Below are positions 53,769-62,656 of a DNA stretch of 64,000 bases, in pieces. The notes under the pieces are model-generated. The model was not told where the DNA came from. It was given only the letters and a program-made list of their open reading frames with translations, and ran no database searches. This stretch comes from Streptomyces sp. AM 2-1-1. Lineage in GTDB: Bacteria > Actinomycetota > Actinomycetes > Streptomycetales > Streptomycetaceae. The first letter of the stretch is position 1, and each line of letters begins with the position of its first letter. The stretch is taken from positions 6,342,501 through 6,406,500 of the forward strand of contig NZ_CP119147.1 of the NCBI RefSeq assembly GCF_029167645.1. Reading direction: 5' to 3'. A program made the translations under genes and the position numbers.

Positions 53769-54341
53769 GTGTCTGATCTCGATCAGTTGACCCAGTCGCT
53801 GGCCCGGAACCTCAAGCGCTGGCGGGGGGAGCGCGGCTTCACGCTCGACGCTCTCGCGGCCCGTTCCGGCGTCAGCCGAGGAATGATCATCCAGATCGAG
53901 CAGGCCCGCACCAACCCGAGCGTCGGCACCACGGTCAAGCTCGCGGACGCCCTCGGCGTCACCATCATGGCGCTCCTCGACTACGAGCAGGGCCCCCAGG
54001 TCCGCCTGGTCGGCCCCGAGCAGGCGGTACGCCTCTGGTCGACCGAGGCGGGCAGCTCGACGACCCTGCTCGTCGGCGCCGACGCGGGTGGGCCCTTCGA
54101 ACTCTGGTCCTGGCACCTGGAGCCGGGGGACGGCAGCGCCTCCGACCCCCACTTGGAGGGAACGGTCGAACTGCTCCACGTCACGGCCGGGGAGCTGACC
54201 CTCCTCGTCGGCACGGAGGCCCACACCGTCCCGGCCGGCACCTCGGCGACCTTCCAGGCGCACGTCGCCCACGCCTACCGCAACGACGGCACCGAACCGG
54301 TCGAGCTGACCATGGCCGTCCGGATCCCGCCGGTCCGCTGA
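53769..54341 (+). CDS. Xre-cupin transcriptional regulator
   Basis: 190 residues from GTG 53769. The N-terminal Xre HTH is clear: LARNLKRWRGERGFTLDALA, SGVSRGMIIQIEQARTNPSVGT. The C-terminal cupin β-barrel contains HLEPGDGSASDPHLEGTVEL and GELTLLVGTEAHTVPAGTSA. The family senses small ligands through the cupin and often controls an adjacent transporter; here that transporter (53305) is broken, leaving an orphan regulator. No ribosome-binding site is clear. Confidence 0.85.
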   Translation: MSDLDQLTQSLARNLKRWRGERGFTLDALAARSGVSRGMIIQIEQARTNPSVGTTVKLADALGVTIMALLDYEQGPQVRLVGPEQAVRLWSTEAGSSTTLLVGADAGGPFELWSWHLEPGDGSASDPHLEGTVELLHVTAGELTLLVGTEAHTVPAGTSATFQAHVAHAYRNDGTEPVELTMAVRIPPVR

Positions 54342-54464
54342 AACCGGCATGCTCCGGCTCGTGGGCGGCTGTCGGCGTGCTGGGCGGGTCCTCATCGGCA
54401 GCGGCAGCGGCGGGCGCCGCGGTGTGCTGCTGGGCCGTGCTCCGGCGTACGCCCACTCTTCCGG

Positions 54465-55322
54465 TCAGTGCCGCCGGGGCCCGTACGCCACCGCCGGCGG
54501 GGGGCCGGCGCGCCGGGCGTCGTACGGGCCGGTGCCGTGGGTGAACCGGTCCACCGCGAAGTCCACCGCCTCCCGCACGGGCACCAGGGTGCCGGCCGCC
54601 TCACCCACCCGGCCGGTGCGGACGGTTCCCGGACCCGCGGCGGCCGCGAACTCCGCGCCGAGCGCCACGAAACCGGTGTCGTCGAGGGCCACGTCCTCGT
54701 ACTCCCACCACCGGCCCGCACCGGCTGGGCCCACCACACACCGGTAGCGGCGCACGGGCGGGTCGGGCACGCGGTACTCGGCGAGGTGGAAGGCGCTGAA
54801 CGTGCCGAAACCGGTGCCGAGCAGCAACGCCTGCGCCTTCGCCTCGTACAGGCGGGCGAGCGGCGACTCCTCGCCGAGGTGGCAGTCGGCGCGATGGTCC
54901 CGGGTGAGCCGTGCGGCGTCCGGGCCGAGAGCGGCGAAGGAGGTCTGCGGGTGGCCGCTGCGGCGCGCGCCGGGGCTGAGCCGTACCGCCTCCGCGAGCC
55001 GGCCCATCGTCGGGGCGGGGGTGGTGGCCGGATCGAAGGGCGGCATCCGCGCGCGTACCCGGGCACGCTCCGCGTCGGTGAGACCGGCCACGCGCAGCAG
55101 ATGAGCGCGCGAGGTGTCGGAGTTCTCCTGGGTGAACGAGGGGACGACCAGCGTCCCCTCCGGCCCCAGGGCGGCCCGCAGCCCCGCCACCACACCGGCC
55201 GCCCGACGGTCCGGAGGGCGCAGCGCACGCATCGAGGCGTGCACGATCAGCGTGCCCCCGGGACGCACGCCCAGGGTGAGCAGTTCGGCCGCCAGCCGCT
55301 CCGGGTACGACACCGTGTCCAC
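54465..55322 (-). CDS. AAC(3)-family aminoglycoside N-acetyltransferase-like protein
   Basis: 285 residues from GTG 55322. Family features: GGTLIVHASMRAL near the N-terminus, EGTLVVPSFTQENSD, the acetyl-CoA/substrate region RRSGHPQTSFAALGPDA and LLLGTGFGTFSAFHLAE. AAC(3) enzymes acetylate the 3-amino group of 2-deoxystreptamine aminoglycosides using acetyl-CoA. Many streptomycetes carry chromosomal homologues whose true substrate is unknown, so resistance is possible but not proven. No antibiotic cluster is visible here. Confidence 0.88.
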   Translation of the reverse strand: MDTVSYPERLAAELLTLGVRPGGTLIVHASMRALRPPDRRAAGVVAGLRAALGPEGTLVVPSFTQENSDTSRAHLLRVAGLTDAERARVRARMPPFDPATTPAPTMGRLAEAVRLSPGARRSGHPQTSFAALGPDAARLTRDHRADCHLGEESPLARLYEAKAQALLLGTGFGTFSAFHLAEYRVPDPPVRRYRCVVGPAGAGRWWEYEDVALDDTGFVALGAEFAAAAGPGTVRTGRVGEAAGTLVPVREAVDFAVDRFTHGTGPYDARRAGPPPAVAYGPRRH

Positions 55323-55417
55323 AGCCGGCCATTCTCCGCCCCCGTCCGTGCTCCCGGAAGGGTGTGACCGGCCCCGGCCGGTCTTGCCCCGACGTGATCG
55401 GCGCGGACCGGACCGGA

Positions 55418-55825
55418 TCAGTCCAGGGAGCGGATCTCGATCGCGGGGCAGCGGTCCATGACCATGTCAAGTCCGGCCTCGCGCGTGCGTGCGTACGCCG
55501 CCTCGTCGATCACCGACAACTGGAACCAGACCGCCTTCGCGCCGATGGCCACGGCCTCGTCCGCCACGGCGCCGGCCTGCTCGCTGTTGACGAACACGTC
55601 CACCACGTCCACCGGGAACGGGATGTCCGCGAGGGAGGCGTACCCCTGCTCACCGTGGACCGACTCGGCCTTCGGGTGGACGGGGACGACCCGCTTGCCG
55701 AACCGCTGGAGGACGCCGGCGACCCCGTAGGCCGCGCGGGAGGTGTTGGAGGACAGGCCGACCACGGCCCAGGTGTCTCCGGAGTCCAGCAGGATCCGCC
55801 GGACCGTCTCATCGTCTGCGTACAT
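55418..55825 (-). CDS. CoA-binding (YccU-type) protein
   Basis: 135 residues from ATG 55825; upstream in-frame codons look like non-coding DNA. The Rossmann-like nucleotide region is TWAVVGLSSNTSRAAYGVAG, followed by VVPVHPKAES, VDVVDVFVN and a C-terminal MDRCPAIEIRSL. This short CoA_binding_2 family is widespread. Function unknown; Cys near the C-terminus conserved in relatives as far as I recall. Confidence 0.87.
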   Translation of the reverse strand: MYADDETVRRILLDSGDTWAVVGLSSNTSRAAYGVAGVLQRFGKRVVPVHPKAESVHGEQGYASLADIPFPVDVVDVFVNSEQAGAVADEAVAIGAKAVWFQLSVIDEAAYARTREAGLDMVMDRCPAIEIRSLD

Positions 55826-55970
55826 GCCACCGACAACCCGGCAGGATCCGCCGCCATTCCCGCATCGCCACCGCGATCCCGGCTCCGCCGTGCTCCCCGC
55901 CCCGCCGTTGCCGTCGGCCCCACGAGGAAGCACGGGGCGGCCCCTCGGGTGGTGTCCGGCGGATCACGGC

Positions 55971-56034
55971 CGGGGTCGCGAGGCCCCGCAGGGTGCGTCG
56001 CGAGGCGCCGCAGGGTGCGTCGCGAGGCGCCGGA
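55971..56034. repeat. Tandem 22-bp repeat, about three copies
   Basis: Units at 55991-56012 and 56013-56034 differ by one base; a partial copy with substitutions precedes them from about 55971. It lies between the divergent CoA-binding and YigZ genes. No hairpin or coding role is evident. Confidence 0.65.
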
Positions 56035-56084
56035 CGCCGTGACCTGCCCGACCGTGGTCCGCCGGACCCCCCTAGGCTGGCCGC

Positions 56085-56711
56085 ATGCAGGAGCAGTACC
56101 GCACCATCGCCCGAGCGGGCGTGCACGAGACCGAGATCAACCGTTCGCGGTTCCTCTGCGCGCTCGCCCCCGCCGCCACCGAACAGGACGCGCAGGAGTT
56201 CGTCGCCCGCGTCCGCAGGGAGCACCCCACCGCCGGCCACCACTGCTACGCCTACGTGGTCGGCGCCGACGCCTCGGTGCAGAGGGCCAGCGACGACGGC
56301 GAACCCGGCGGGACCGCCGGTGTGCCGATGCTGCAGATGCTGATGCGCCGCGAGGTCCGCTACGTCGTCGCCGTCGTGACCCGGTACTACGGCGGAGTGA
56401 AACTCGGCGCCGGCGGCCTCATCAGGGCGTACGGGGGAGCGGTCGGCGAGGCGCTGGACGACGTGGGCACCCTCACCCGCCGCCGCTACCGCCTGGCCAC
56501 CGTCACGGTCGACCACCAGCGGGCGGGCAAGCTGGAGAACGATCTGAGGGCGACCGGAATCTCCGTGCGCGAGGTGCGGTACGCCGAGGAGGTCACCCTC
56601 TCCGTCCAGCTCCCCGACGCGGACGTGGACGGGTTCCGGGCCTGGCTGGCCGACGCGACGGCCGGCTCCGCCGCACTCGGACTCGGCGGCGAGACCTACG
56701 GGGACGCGTGA
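56085..56711 (+). CDS. YigZ/IMPACT family protein
   Basis: 208 residues from ATG 56085. The IMPACT N-terminal domain shows EINRSRFLCALAP, HHCYAYVVG, ASDDGEPGGTAGVPMLQ and VTRYYGGVKLGAGGL, all strongly diagnostic. The C-terminal part is a ferredoxin-like fold. The family's precise function is not settled; the eukaryotic IMPACT relative acts in translation control. Single gene. Confidence 0.92.
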   Translation: MQEQYRTIARAGVHETEINRSRFLCALAPAATEQDAQEFVARVRREHPTAGHHCYAYVVGADASVQRASDDGEPGGTAGVPMLQMLMRREVRYVVAVVTRYYGGVKLGAGGLIRAYGGAVGEALDDVGTLTRRRYRLATVTVDHQRAGKLENDLRATGISVREVRYAEEVTLSVQLPDADVDGFRAWLADATAGSAALGLGGETYGDA

Positions 56712-56983
56712 CCTACGCGGGGTGACGTACGGTCTCCGTGACCGCGGGCCGGACCACCGCCGGTGAGGTTCGCCACCTCGGGCGATGCGGGAGCCGGCAC
56801 CCGACGGCATTAGCGTGGAGCCCGCACGGCCCCGGCCGGGGCCCGGTGGACTCCACGGGTTCGCGGGTTCACGGGTCCGCGCGGGCAACAGGAGACCGGG
56901 ACGGCCCGGCGGGGCGCGAGGCCTCCGCCGGTCACGGGGCGGAGGACGAGGGACATGCGGACCACAGCGGGCGGAGCGACGCC

Positions 56984-58150
56984 TTGAGGATGCTGCACAC
57001 CTCGGACTGGCACCTGGGCCGGTCCTTCCACCGCGTCGCCCTGCTCGACGCCCAGGCCGCCTACCTCGACCACCTCGTCGCCACGGTCCGCGACCGCGAG
57101 GTCGACGCGGTCCTCGTCGCCGGTGACGTCTACGACCGCGCCGTGCCGCCGCTCGCCGCCGTCGCCCTCTTCGACGCCGCCCTCCACCGGCTCGCCGCCC
57201 TCGAAGTGCCCACCGTCATGATCTCCGGCAACCACGACTCCGCCCGCAGGCTCGGGGTCGGCGCCGGGCTGATCGACCGGGCCGGCATCCACCTGCGCAC
57301 CGACCCCGCCGGGTGCGGCACCCCCGTCCTGCTCGCCGACGCCCACGGCGAGGTCGCCTGCTACGGGCTGCCCTACCTCGAACCCGCTCTGGTGAAGGAC
57401 TCCCTGGGTGCCGGCAAGGCCGCGCACGAGGCCGTCCTGACCGCCGCGATGGACCGGGTCCGCGCCGATCTCGCCGGCCGGGCGCCGGGTACCCGCTCCG
57501 TGGTGCTCGCGCACGCCTTCGTCGCCGGCGGCGAACCCAGCGACAGCGAGCGCGACATCACCGTCGGCGGAGTCGCCGCCGTACCCGCGGGCGTCTTCGA
57601 CGGCGTCGACTACGTGGCCCTCGGGCACCTGCACGGCAGCCAGCGGGTGACCGAGCGGGTGCGGTACTCCGGCTCCCCGCTCGCGTACTCCTTCTCCGAG
57701 GCGGACCACCGCAAGACCATGTGGCTGATCGACCTGGACGCCGAGGGCACGGTCACCGGCGAGCGCGTCGACTGCCCGGTGCCCCGGCCCCTCGCCCGGC
57801 TGCGCGGCCGGCTCGACACGCTCCTGACCGACCCGGATCTGGAACGGCACCAGGACTCCTGGATCGAGGCCACCCTCACGGACGCCACCCGCCCCGCCGA
57901 ACCCATGGCACGGCTCGCCGAACGGTTCCCGCACACCCTCAGCCTCGTCTTCGACCCGGAACGGGGCCCCGGAGACCCGCTCGCCTCGTACGCGCAGCGC
58001 CTCAAGGGCCGCGACGACCACCAGATCGCGGAGGACTTCGTGGCACACGTGCGCGGCGGCAGCGGACCCGACGACTCCGAACGCGCCGTGCTGCGCGCCG
58101 CCTTCGACGACGTACGCGTGGACGACGGCGTCCGGGAGGTGTCCCGATGA
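56984..58150 (+). CDS. sbcD: Exonuclease SbcCD, nuclease subunit
   Basis: 388 residues. TTG 56984 gives MRMLHTSDWHLG, as in related proteins; ATG 56990 is the alternative. Mre11-type phosphoesterase motifs are intact: TSDWHLGRSFH, VAGDVYDR, SGNHDSARR, and GHLHGSQ with metal-binding His. It is the Mn2+-dependent nuclease that cleaves DNA hairpins and double-strand ends with SbcC. Its stop overlaps the sbcC start (ATGA), so the two are co-translated. Confidence 0.95.
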   Translation: MRMLHTSDWHLGRSFHRVALLDAQAAYLDHLVATVRDREVDAVLVAGDVYDRAVPPLAAVALFDAALHRLAALEVPTVMISGNHDSARRLGVGAGLIDRAGIHLRTDPAGCGTPVLLADAHGEVACYGLPYLEPALVKDSLGAGKAAHEAVLTAAMDRVRADLAGRAPGTRSVVLAHAFVAGGEPSDSERDITVGGVAAVPAGVFDGVDYVALGHLHGSQRVTERVRYSGSPLAYSFSEADHRKTMWLIDLDAEGTVTGERVDCPVPRPLARLRGRLDTLLTDPDLERHQDSWIEATLTDATRPAEPMARLAERFPHTLSLVFDPERGPGDPLASYAQRLKGRDDHQIAEDFVAHVRGGSGPDDSERAVLRAAFDDVRVDDGVREVSR

Positions 58151-61100
58151 GGCTCCACCGGCTCACCCTCACCGCCTTCGGCCCCTTCGGCACCACCACC
58201 GAGGTCGACTTCGACGGGCTCAGCTCGGCCGGCCTCTTCCTGCTGCACGGACCCACCGGAGCGGGAAAGACCTCGGTGCTCGACGCGGTCTGCTACGCCC
58301 TCTACGGAGCCGTCCCCGGTGCCCGGCAGAGCCCCGGCACCTCGCTGCGCAGCGATCACGCCGACCCCGGTACCCCCACCGAGGTACTCCTGGAACTGAC
58401 CGCCGGCGGGAGGCGCCTGGAGATCACCCGGTCGCCCGCCCAGTCCCGCCCCAAGAAGAAGGGCGCCGGCTGCACCACCGAGAAGGCCCAGAGCCGGCTT
58501 CGCGCCTACGACCCCGACAAGGGCTGGCAGGCCCTCAGCAAATCCCACCAGGAGATCGGCGAGGAGATCACCCAGCTCCTCGGCATGAGCCGGGACCAGT
58601 TCTGCCAGGTGGTGCTGCTCCCGCAGGGCGACTTCGCCCGGTTCCTGCGGGCCGACGCCGAGGCGCGGGGCAAGCTCCTCGGCAGGCTCTTCGACACCCG
58701 GCGCTTCGCCGCCGTCGAGGAACGCCTCGCCGAACTGCGCCGCGCGGCCGAGTCCCGGGTGAGGGCGGGCGACGAGCGTGTCCTGGCGATCGCCCAGCGG
58801 CTGGCGCAGGCCGCGGGACCCGTCGCCGAAACCCCCCTGCCCGCCCTCCAGCCCGGCGAACCCGGCCTCACCGAAGGCGTGCTGGGATGGGCGGCGACCG
58901 CGCGCTCCGGCGCGCGGGAGCGGCTGGAGATCACCCGCGTCGCGGTGGCCGCCGCCGAGGAGCGCCGGGGGGCAGCCCGGGACGCGCTGGACGCGGAACT
59001 CGAACGGGCCCGCCTCCAGCAGCGGTTCGCGGAGACCCGGCGGCGCGCGTCCGCTCTGGAAGAGGGCCGCGCCGAACGCGACCGTTGCGACGAACGCCTG
59101 GCCAGGGCCCGCAAGGCGGAGCTGATCGTCCCCGCCCTCGACGTGCTGGACGCCGCCGAGCGCGAGGCCGCCGCCGCAGGAGCCGACCGTGACCGCGTCC
59201 GCGCCCGGCTGCCCGCCGAACTCGCCGACGCGTCGGCCGGACACCTCGCCGAACTGGAGCGTCGCTACCGGCAGGAGCTGGGCGGCCTCGACGCCGCCCG
59301 CCGCGCCGAATCGCGCAGCACCGCCATCGACGCCGAACGGGCCCAGCTGGACGACGAGTCGGCCCAGGACGACGAGACGATCCAGGAAGCGGCCGCCTGG
59401 CTGGCCGGCTGGGACGACACCCGTACGGCCCTGACCGCCGAGGTCGAGGAAGCGCAGGAGGCCGCGACCCGGACGGAACGGCTCGCCGCACGGCTCGCCG
59501 TCGCCCAGAACCGGTTGGACGCCGCCCGGCGCCGTGACGCTCTCGCCCGTGAAATCGAGGGTGCCAGGGAGGAGTTGACCGCCGTCCGGGAGAGCGCGCT
59601 GCTCGCCCACGAGCGGTGGCTGTCCTTGCGGGAGCGCCGACTGGGCGACATCGCGGCCGAGTTGGCGGCCGGTCTCACCGCCGGAGAACCGTGCGCGGTC
59701 TGCGGATCCGCCGACCACCCCGCGCCCGCGCGGCCGGGTGACGGGCATGTGGACCGCGCCACCGAGGAAGCGGCCCTCGCCTCCCACCGGGCCGCCGAGC
59801 AGGACCGGGTCCGGGCCGAGCAAGGGCTCGTGCTCCTGTCGCAACGGCACGCCGCGGCGCGCGCCGATGCCCTCGGGGACGCCCGTGACGGGCTCGCCGC
59901 CCCGGTGGTCACGGACGGCCCGGACGCCCCTGACGACACGGAGGCGGGGCGGAGGACCGGGTCCGGTGACCCTTCCGTCGCCGTACTGAGCGCGCACGTC
60001 CAGGAGTTGACCCGCGAGCACCGCGAGGCCCACCGGCTCGCCACCGGTGCGCACCGGGCCCGCGAGACCCTGGCCGCCGCCCAGCGGGAGCACCAGGACC
60101 GGCTGGACCAGCGCCGCCACGCCGAGCGGCGGGCGGCCGGCCGCATCTCCCGGCGTGAGGCCCTCGACCGCGAACAGGCGGCCCTGGAAGTCGAACTCGC
60201 CGGTGTGCGCGAGGTGTCGGGCTCCATCGCGGCCCACGCCGACCGGCTCGCCCGCCGCGCCGACCTGCTCGCCGCAGCCGCCGACGCCGTGCGGGTCGAA
60301 GCGAGCGCGGCCGAGCGGCGGAAGGAAGCCGACGGTCGCCTCTCCGACGCCGCCTTCCGTGCCGGATTCGACACCCCGCAGGCAGCCGTCGCGACCCTCC
60401 TCGACCGGTCCGCGCAGCGGCAGTTGCAGAGCCGGATCGACGTCTGGCAGGCCGAGGCGGCCACTGTCGCCGACCGGCTCGCGGAGGACGACGCCCGCGA
60501 GGCGGCGGGCCGCCCCGCCGCGGCACCGGACCGGGCGCGCCAGACGTACGACCGCGCCGAGACCCTGCTGCGGGACGCCTCTGCGTCTCTCGCCGCCGCC
60601 CAGGAACGCACCACCGAGCTGGACCGCCTCTCCCGGGAAGCCGTGACGGAGACGCGCGCTCTGGGACCGCTCCGGGCGGAGTACGAGGGGGTCGCCCGCC
60701 TCGCCGCGCTCACCGCCGGCACCTCGGCCGACAACGAACGCAAGATGCGCCTGGAGTCCTACGTACTCGCCGCCCGGCTGGAGCAGGTGGCGGCCGCCGC
60801 CACCGTGCGGCTCCAGCGGATGTCCGCCGGCCGCTACACCCTGGTCCACTCCGACGCCCGCACCGGGGGACGCCGGGCCGGACTGGGGCTGCACGTCGTG
60901 GATGCCTGGACGGGACGCGAACGCGACACCGCGACCCTCTCCGGCGGCGAGACCTTCTTCGCCTCGCTGGCCCTCGCCCTGGGCCTCGCCGACGTGGTGA
61001 CCGACGAGGCGGGGGGCACGCGGCTGGACACCCTCTTCATCGACGAGGGCTTCGGCAGCCTGGACGAGCAGACGCTCGACGAGGTGCTGGACGTCCTGGA

Positions 61101-61230
61101 CGCGCTCCGCGAACGGGACCGCAGTGTCGGTATCGTCAGCCACGTGGGCGATCTGCGACGTCGGGTACCCGTGCAGCTCGAAGTCGTGAAGGGGCGGCGG
61201 GGATCGACGGTGCGGCATCACCTGGGCTGA
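58147..61230 (+). CDS. sbcC: Exonuclease SbcCD, SMC-like ATPase subunit
   Basis: 1027 residues from ATG 58147. Walker A is LLHGPTGAGKTSVLDA (about 39), followed by QVVLLPQGDFARFL. Two long coiled coils flank the zinc hook CAVCGSADHP (Cys-x2-Cys, near residue 520). The C-terminal half has the ABC signature TLSGGETFFASLALALGLAD and Walker B LDTLFIDEGFGSLDEQTL. It is a Rad50-like ATPase that opens and processes DNA ends with SbcD. Codon use is uniform with the surroundings. A terminator at 61295 follows. Confidence 0.95.
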   Translation: MRLHRLTLTAFGPFGTTTEVDFDGLSSAGLFLLHGPTGAGKTSVLDAVCYALYGAVPGARQSPGTSLRSDHADPGTPTEVLLELTAGGRRLEITRSPAQSRPKKKGAGCTTEKAQSRLRAYDPDKGWQALSKSHQEIGEEITQLLGMSRDQFCQVVLLPQGDFARFLRADAEARGKLLGRLFDTRRFAAVEERLAELRRAAESRVRAGDERVLAIAQRLAQAAGPVAETPLPALQPGEPGLTEGVLGWAATARSGARERLEITRVAVAAAEERRGAARDALDAELERARLQQRFAETRRRASALEEGRAERDRCDERLARARKAELIVPALDVLDAAEREAAAAGADRDRVRARLPAELADASAGHLAELERRYRQELGGLDAARRAESRSTAIDAERAQLDDESAQDDETIQEAAAWLAGWDDTRTALTAEVEEAQEAATRTERLAARLAVAQNRLDAARRRDALAREIEGAREELTAVRESALLAHERWLSLRERRLGDIAAELAAGLTAGEPCAVCGSADHPAPARPGDGHVDRATEEAALASHRAAEQDRVRAEQGLVLLSQRHAAARADALGDARDGLAAPVVTDGPDAPDDTEAGRRTGSGDPSVAVLSAHVQELTREHREAHRLATGAHRARETLAAAQREHQDRLDQRRHAERRAAGRISRREALDREQAALEVELAGVREVSGSIAAHADRLARRADLLAAAADAVRVEASAAERRKEADGRLSDAAFRAGFDTPQAAVATLLDRSAQRQLQSRIDVWQAEAATVADRLAEDDAREAAGRPAAAPDRARQTYDRAETLLRDASASLAAAQERTTELDRLSREAVTETRALGPLRAEYEGVARLAALTAGTSADNERKMRLESYVLAARLEQVAAAATVRLQRMSAGRYTLVHSDARTGGRRAGLGLHVVDAWTGRERDTATLSGGETFFASLALALGLADVVTDEAGGTRLDTLFIDEGFGSLDEQTLDEVLDVLDALRERDRSVGIVSHVGDLRRRVPVQLEVVKGRRGSTVRHHLG

Positions 61231-61294
61231 GCCGCGGGTACGCGCCTGCGCGGTGCCCGGTCGGGGGCGGGTGCTCGTCGGGTCCGCCCCTCCC

Positions 61295-61331
61295 GGCCGA
61301 TCGATCGCCTTCGGTGGGCGGTCGATCGGCC
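61295..61331. terminator. Terminator after sbcC
   Basis: 15-bp near-perfect stem (61295-61309 with 61317-61331, one mismatch or G-U), loop of 7, between convergent sbcC and the Lrp gene. Confidence 0.75.
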
Positions 61332-61359
61332 GCGGCCGAGATCCCCGGCCAGGCTCTCT

Positions 61360-61806
61360 TCACCGGGTGATCGGGCGCCGGGGGAGGGGGGAGGAGTACA
61401 CCACGCTGGTGGTCACCGCCCCCAGACCGCTGATGCGCCCGGTCACCTCTTCCAGGTGGCGCATGGAACGGGCGGTCACCTTCAGGACGAAGCAGTCGTC
61501 GCCGGTGGTGTGATGGGCCTCGATGATCTCCGGGGTGGTGGCGAGGAGATCGTGGAACGGCTTGTAGTTGCCGGTCGGGTAGCGCAGCCGTACGAAGGCC
61601 AGGATCGGCAGTCCCACACGTTCCGGCTCGACGGCGGCGCCGTACCCGCTGATCACCCCGGACTCCTCCAGCCGCCGGACCCGTTCGGTCACCGCGCTCG
61701 GGGACATGGCCACGGCCCGCGCGAGATCGGCGAAGCTGGCCCGCCCGTCGCGCTGCAGTACCTCGAGGATGCGCCAGTCGGTGGCGTCCGGGGAATAGTC
61801 GGTCAT
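61360..61806 (-). CDS. Lrp/AsnC-family transcriptional regulator
   Basis: 148 residues from ATG 61806. The HTH is DWRILEVLQRDGRASFADLARAVAMSPSAVTERVRRLEESGVI. The C-terminal RAM ligand domain shows IIEAHHTTGDDCFVLKVTA. It is divergent from the rhodanese gene (94 bases between starts), an arrangement in which Lrp-type regulators often control the neighbour. The ligand, perhaps an amino acid, is unknown. Confidence 0.92.
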   Translation of the reverse strand: MTDYSPDATDWRILEVLQRDGRASFADLARAVAMSPSAVTERVRRLEESGVISGYGAAVEPERVGLPILAFVRLRYPTGNYKPFHDLLATTPEIIEAHHTTGDDCFVLKVTARSMRHLEEVTGRISGLGAVTTSVVYSSPLPRRPITR

Positions 61807-61863
61807 GTGCCCAGACAACAGGGGAATCCCCGGCCGATCAAACCGAGCGGCGTGGTTCGGACC

Positions 61864-61892
61864 TTCTTGTGGGCAGCGCAACCGCCTAGATT
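61864..61892 (+). promoter_or_regulatory. Promoter of a leaderless rhodanese transcript
   Basis: TTCTTG (61864-61869), 17-base spacer and TAGATT (61887-61892) place transcription start at or within a base or two of ATG 61900. No Shine-Dalgarno sequence is present, as expected for a leaderless mRNA. Confidence 0.6.
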
Positions 61893-61899
61893 TCTGTCC

Positions 61900-62418
61900 A
61901 TGACCTCTCCGACACTCGTGCCCCCGCCCCTTCCGGCGCCGCGGGCCGCTCCCTCGGACCACCCCGTCCTGAGGGTGCCGCCGGCCCCTCCGGCCATCGC
62001 AGCCGCGTACTTCGCCGCCTCCCTCGCCTTCCACGCCGATGTCTCCGACGTCGCGGCGGCCCTGACCCTCGACGGGGGCCCGGGCATCACCGTGCTGGAC
62101 TCCCGCTCGGCGGCCTCGTGGGACCAGGGCCACATCCCGGGCGCGGTGCACCTGCCCACCGCTCTGATCCCGGAGCAGGCCGCCCGGCTGCTGGACCCCG
62201 CGGTCCCCGTCGTCACCTACTGCTGGGGGCCGGCCTGCAACGGAGCGACGAAAGCCGCCCTCGCTCTGGCCGAACTCGGCTACCAGGTCAAGGAGATGCT
62301 CGGCGGGTTCGAATACTGGGCACGCGAGGGCTTCGCCTTCGAGACCTGGCAGGGCGGGGAGCGGCACGACCCCGACCCGCTGACCGCACCGGTGGGCGAC
62401 GAGAACTGCGGCTGCTGA
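61900..62418 (+). CDS. Rhodanese-like domain protein
   Basis: 172 residues from ATG 61900. The single rhodanese domain has VLDSRSAASWDQGHIPGAVH and the active-site loop VVTYCWGPACNGATKAALAL with a catalytic Cys; the loop CWGPACN is longer than classic rhodanese. The C-terminus ends in GDENCGC, a possible metal or disulfide site. It may transfer sulfur. Divergent from Lrp, so probably amino-acid or sulfur regulated. Confidence 0.88.
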   Translation: MTSPTLVPPPLPAPRAAPSDHPVLRVPPAPPAIAAAYFAASLAFHADVSDVAAALTLDGGPGITVLDSRSAASWDQGHIPGAVHLPTALIPEQAARLLDPAVPVVTYCWGPACNGATKAALALAELGYQVKEMLGGFEYWAREGFAFETWQGGERHDPDPLTAPVGDENCGC

Positions 62419-62506
62419 GCCGGGCCGGGTCCGGGGTCCGGTAAGGGCTCGGGGGTGCTCCGGGCTCGGAAGTCCGGGTAGGAGCCGGGATCGGTTCGGA
62501 GGTCGT

Positions 62507-62524
62507 CCGGGGGAAGGCCCCCGG
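62507..62524 (+). terminator. Short hairpin after the rhodanese gene
   Basis: 7-bp stem CCGGGGG/CCCCCGG with AAGG loop. A (GGGGC)n tract at about 62549-62570 follows in the same spacer. Confidence 0.5.
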
Positions 62525-62656
62525 TCGGAGCTGGGATCGGTTCCATGCAGGCGGGGCGGGGCGGGGCGGGTCACGGTCGGGCCCGGCCAGGGGCGCGCCC
62601 CGTTCTTGTCGGAATTCCGCCGGACGTCGGGTGATGCCCGGTGCTTGACTGCGGAC

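Noticed and set aside
57610..61221. Very long open minus-strand frame opposite sbcC
   Set aside because: It mirrors sbcC in high-GC codon-position pattern, with no motif, and sbcC itself is fully supported by motifs.
62549..62570. (GGGGC)n tract as a regulatory G-quadruplex
   Set aside because: Possible in principle, but such tracts are common in this GC background and nothing ties it to a gene.
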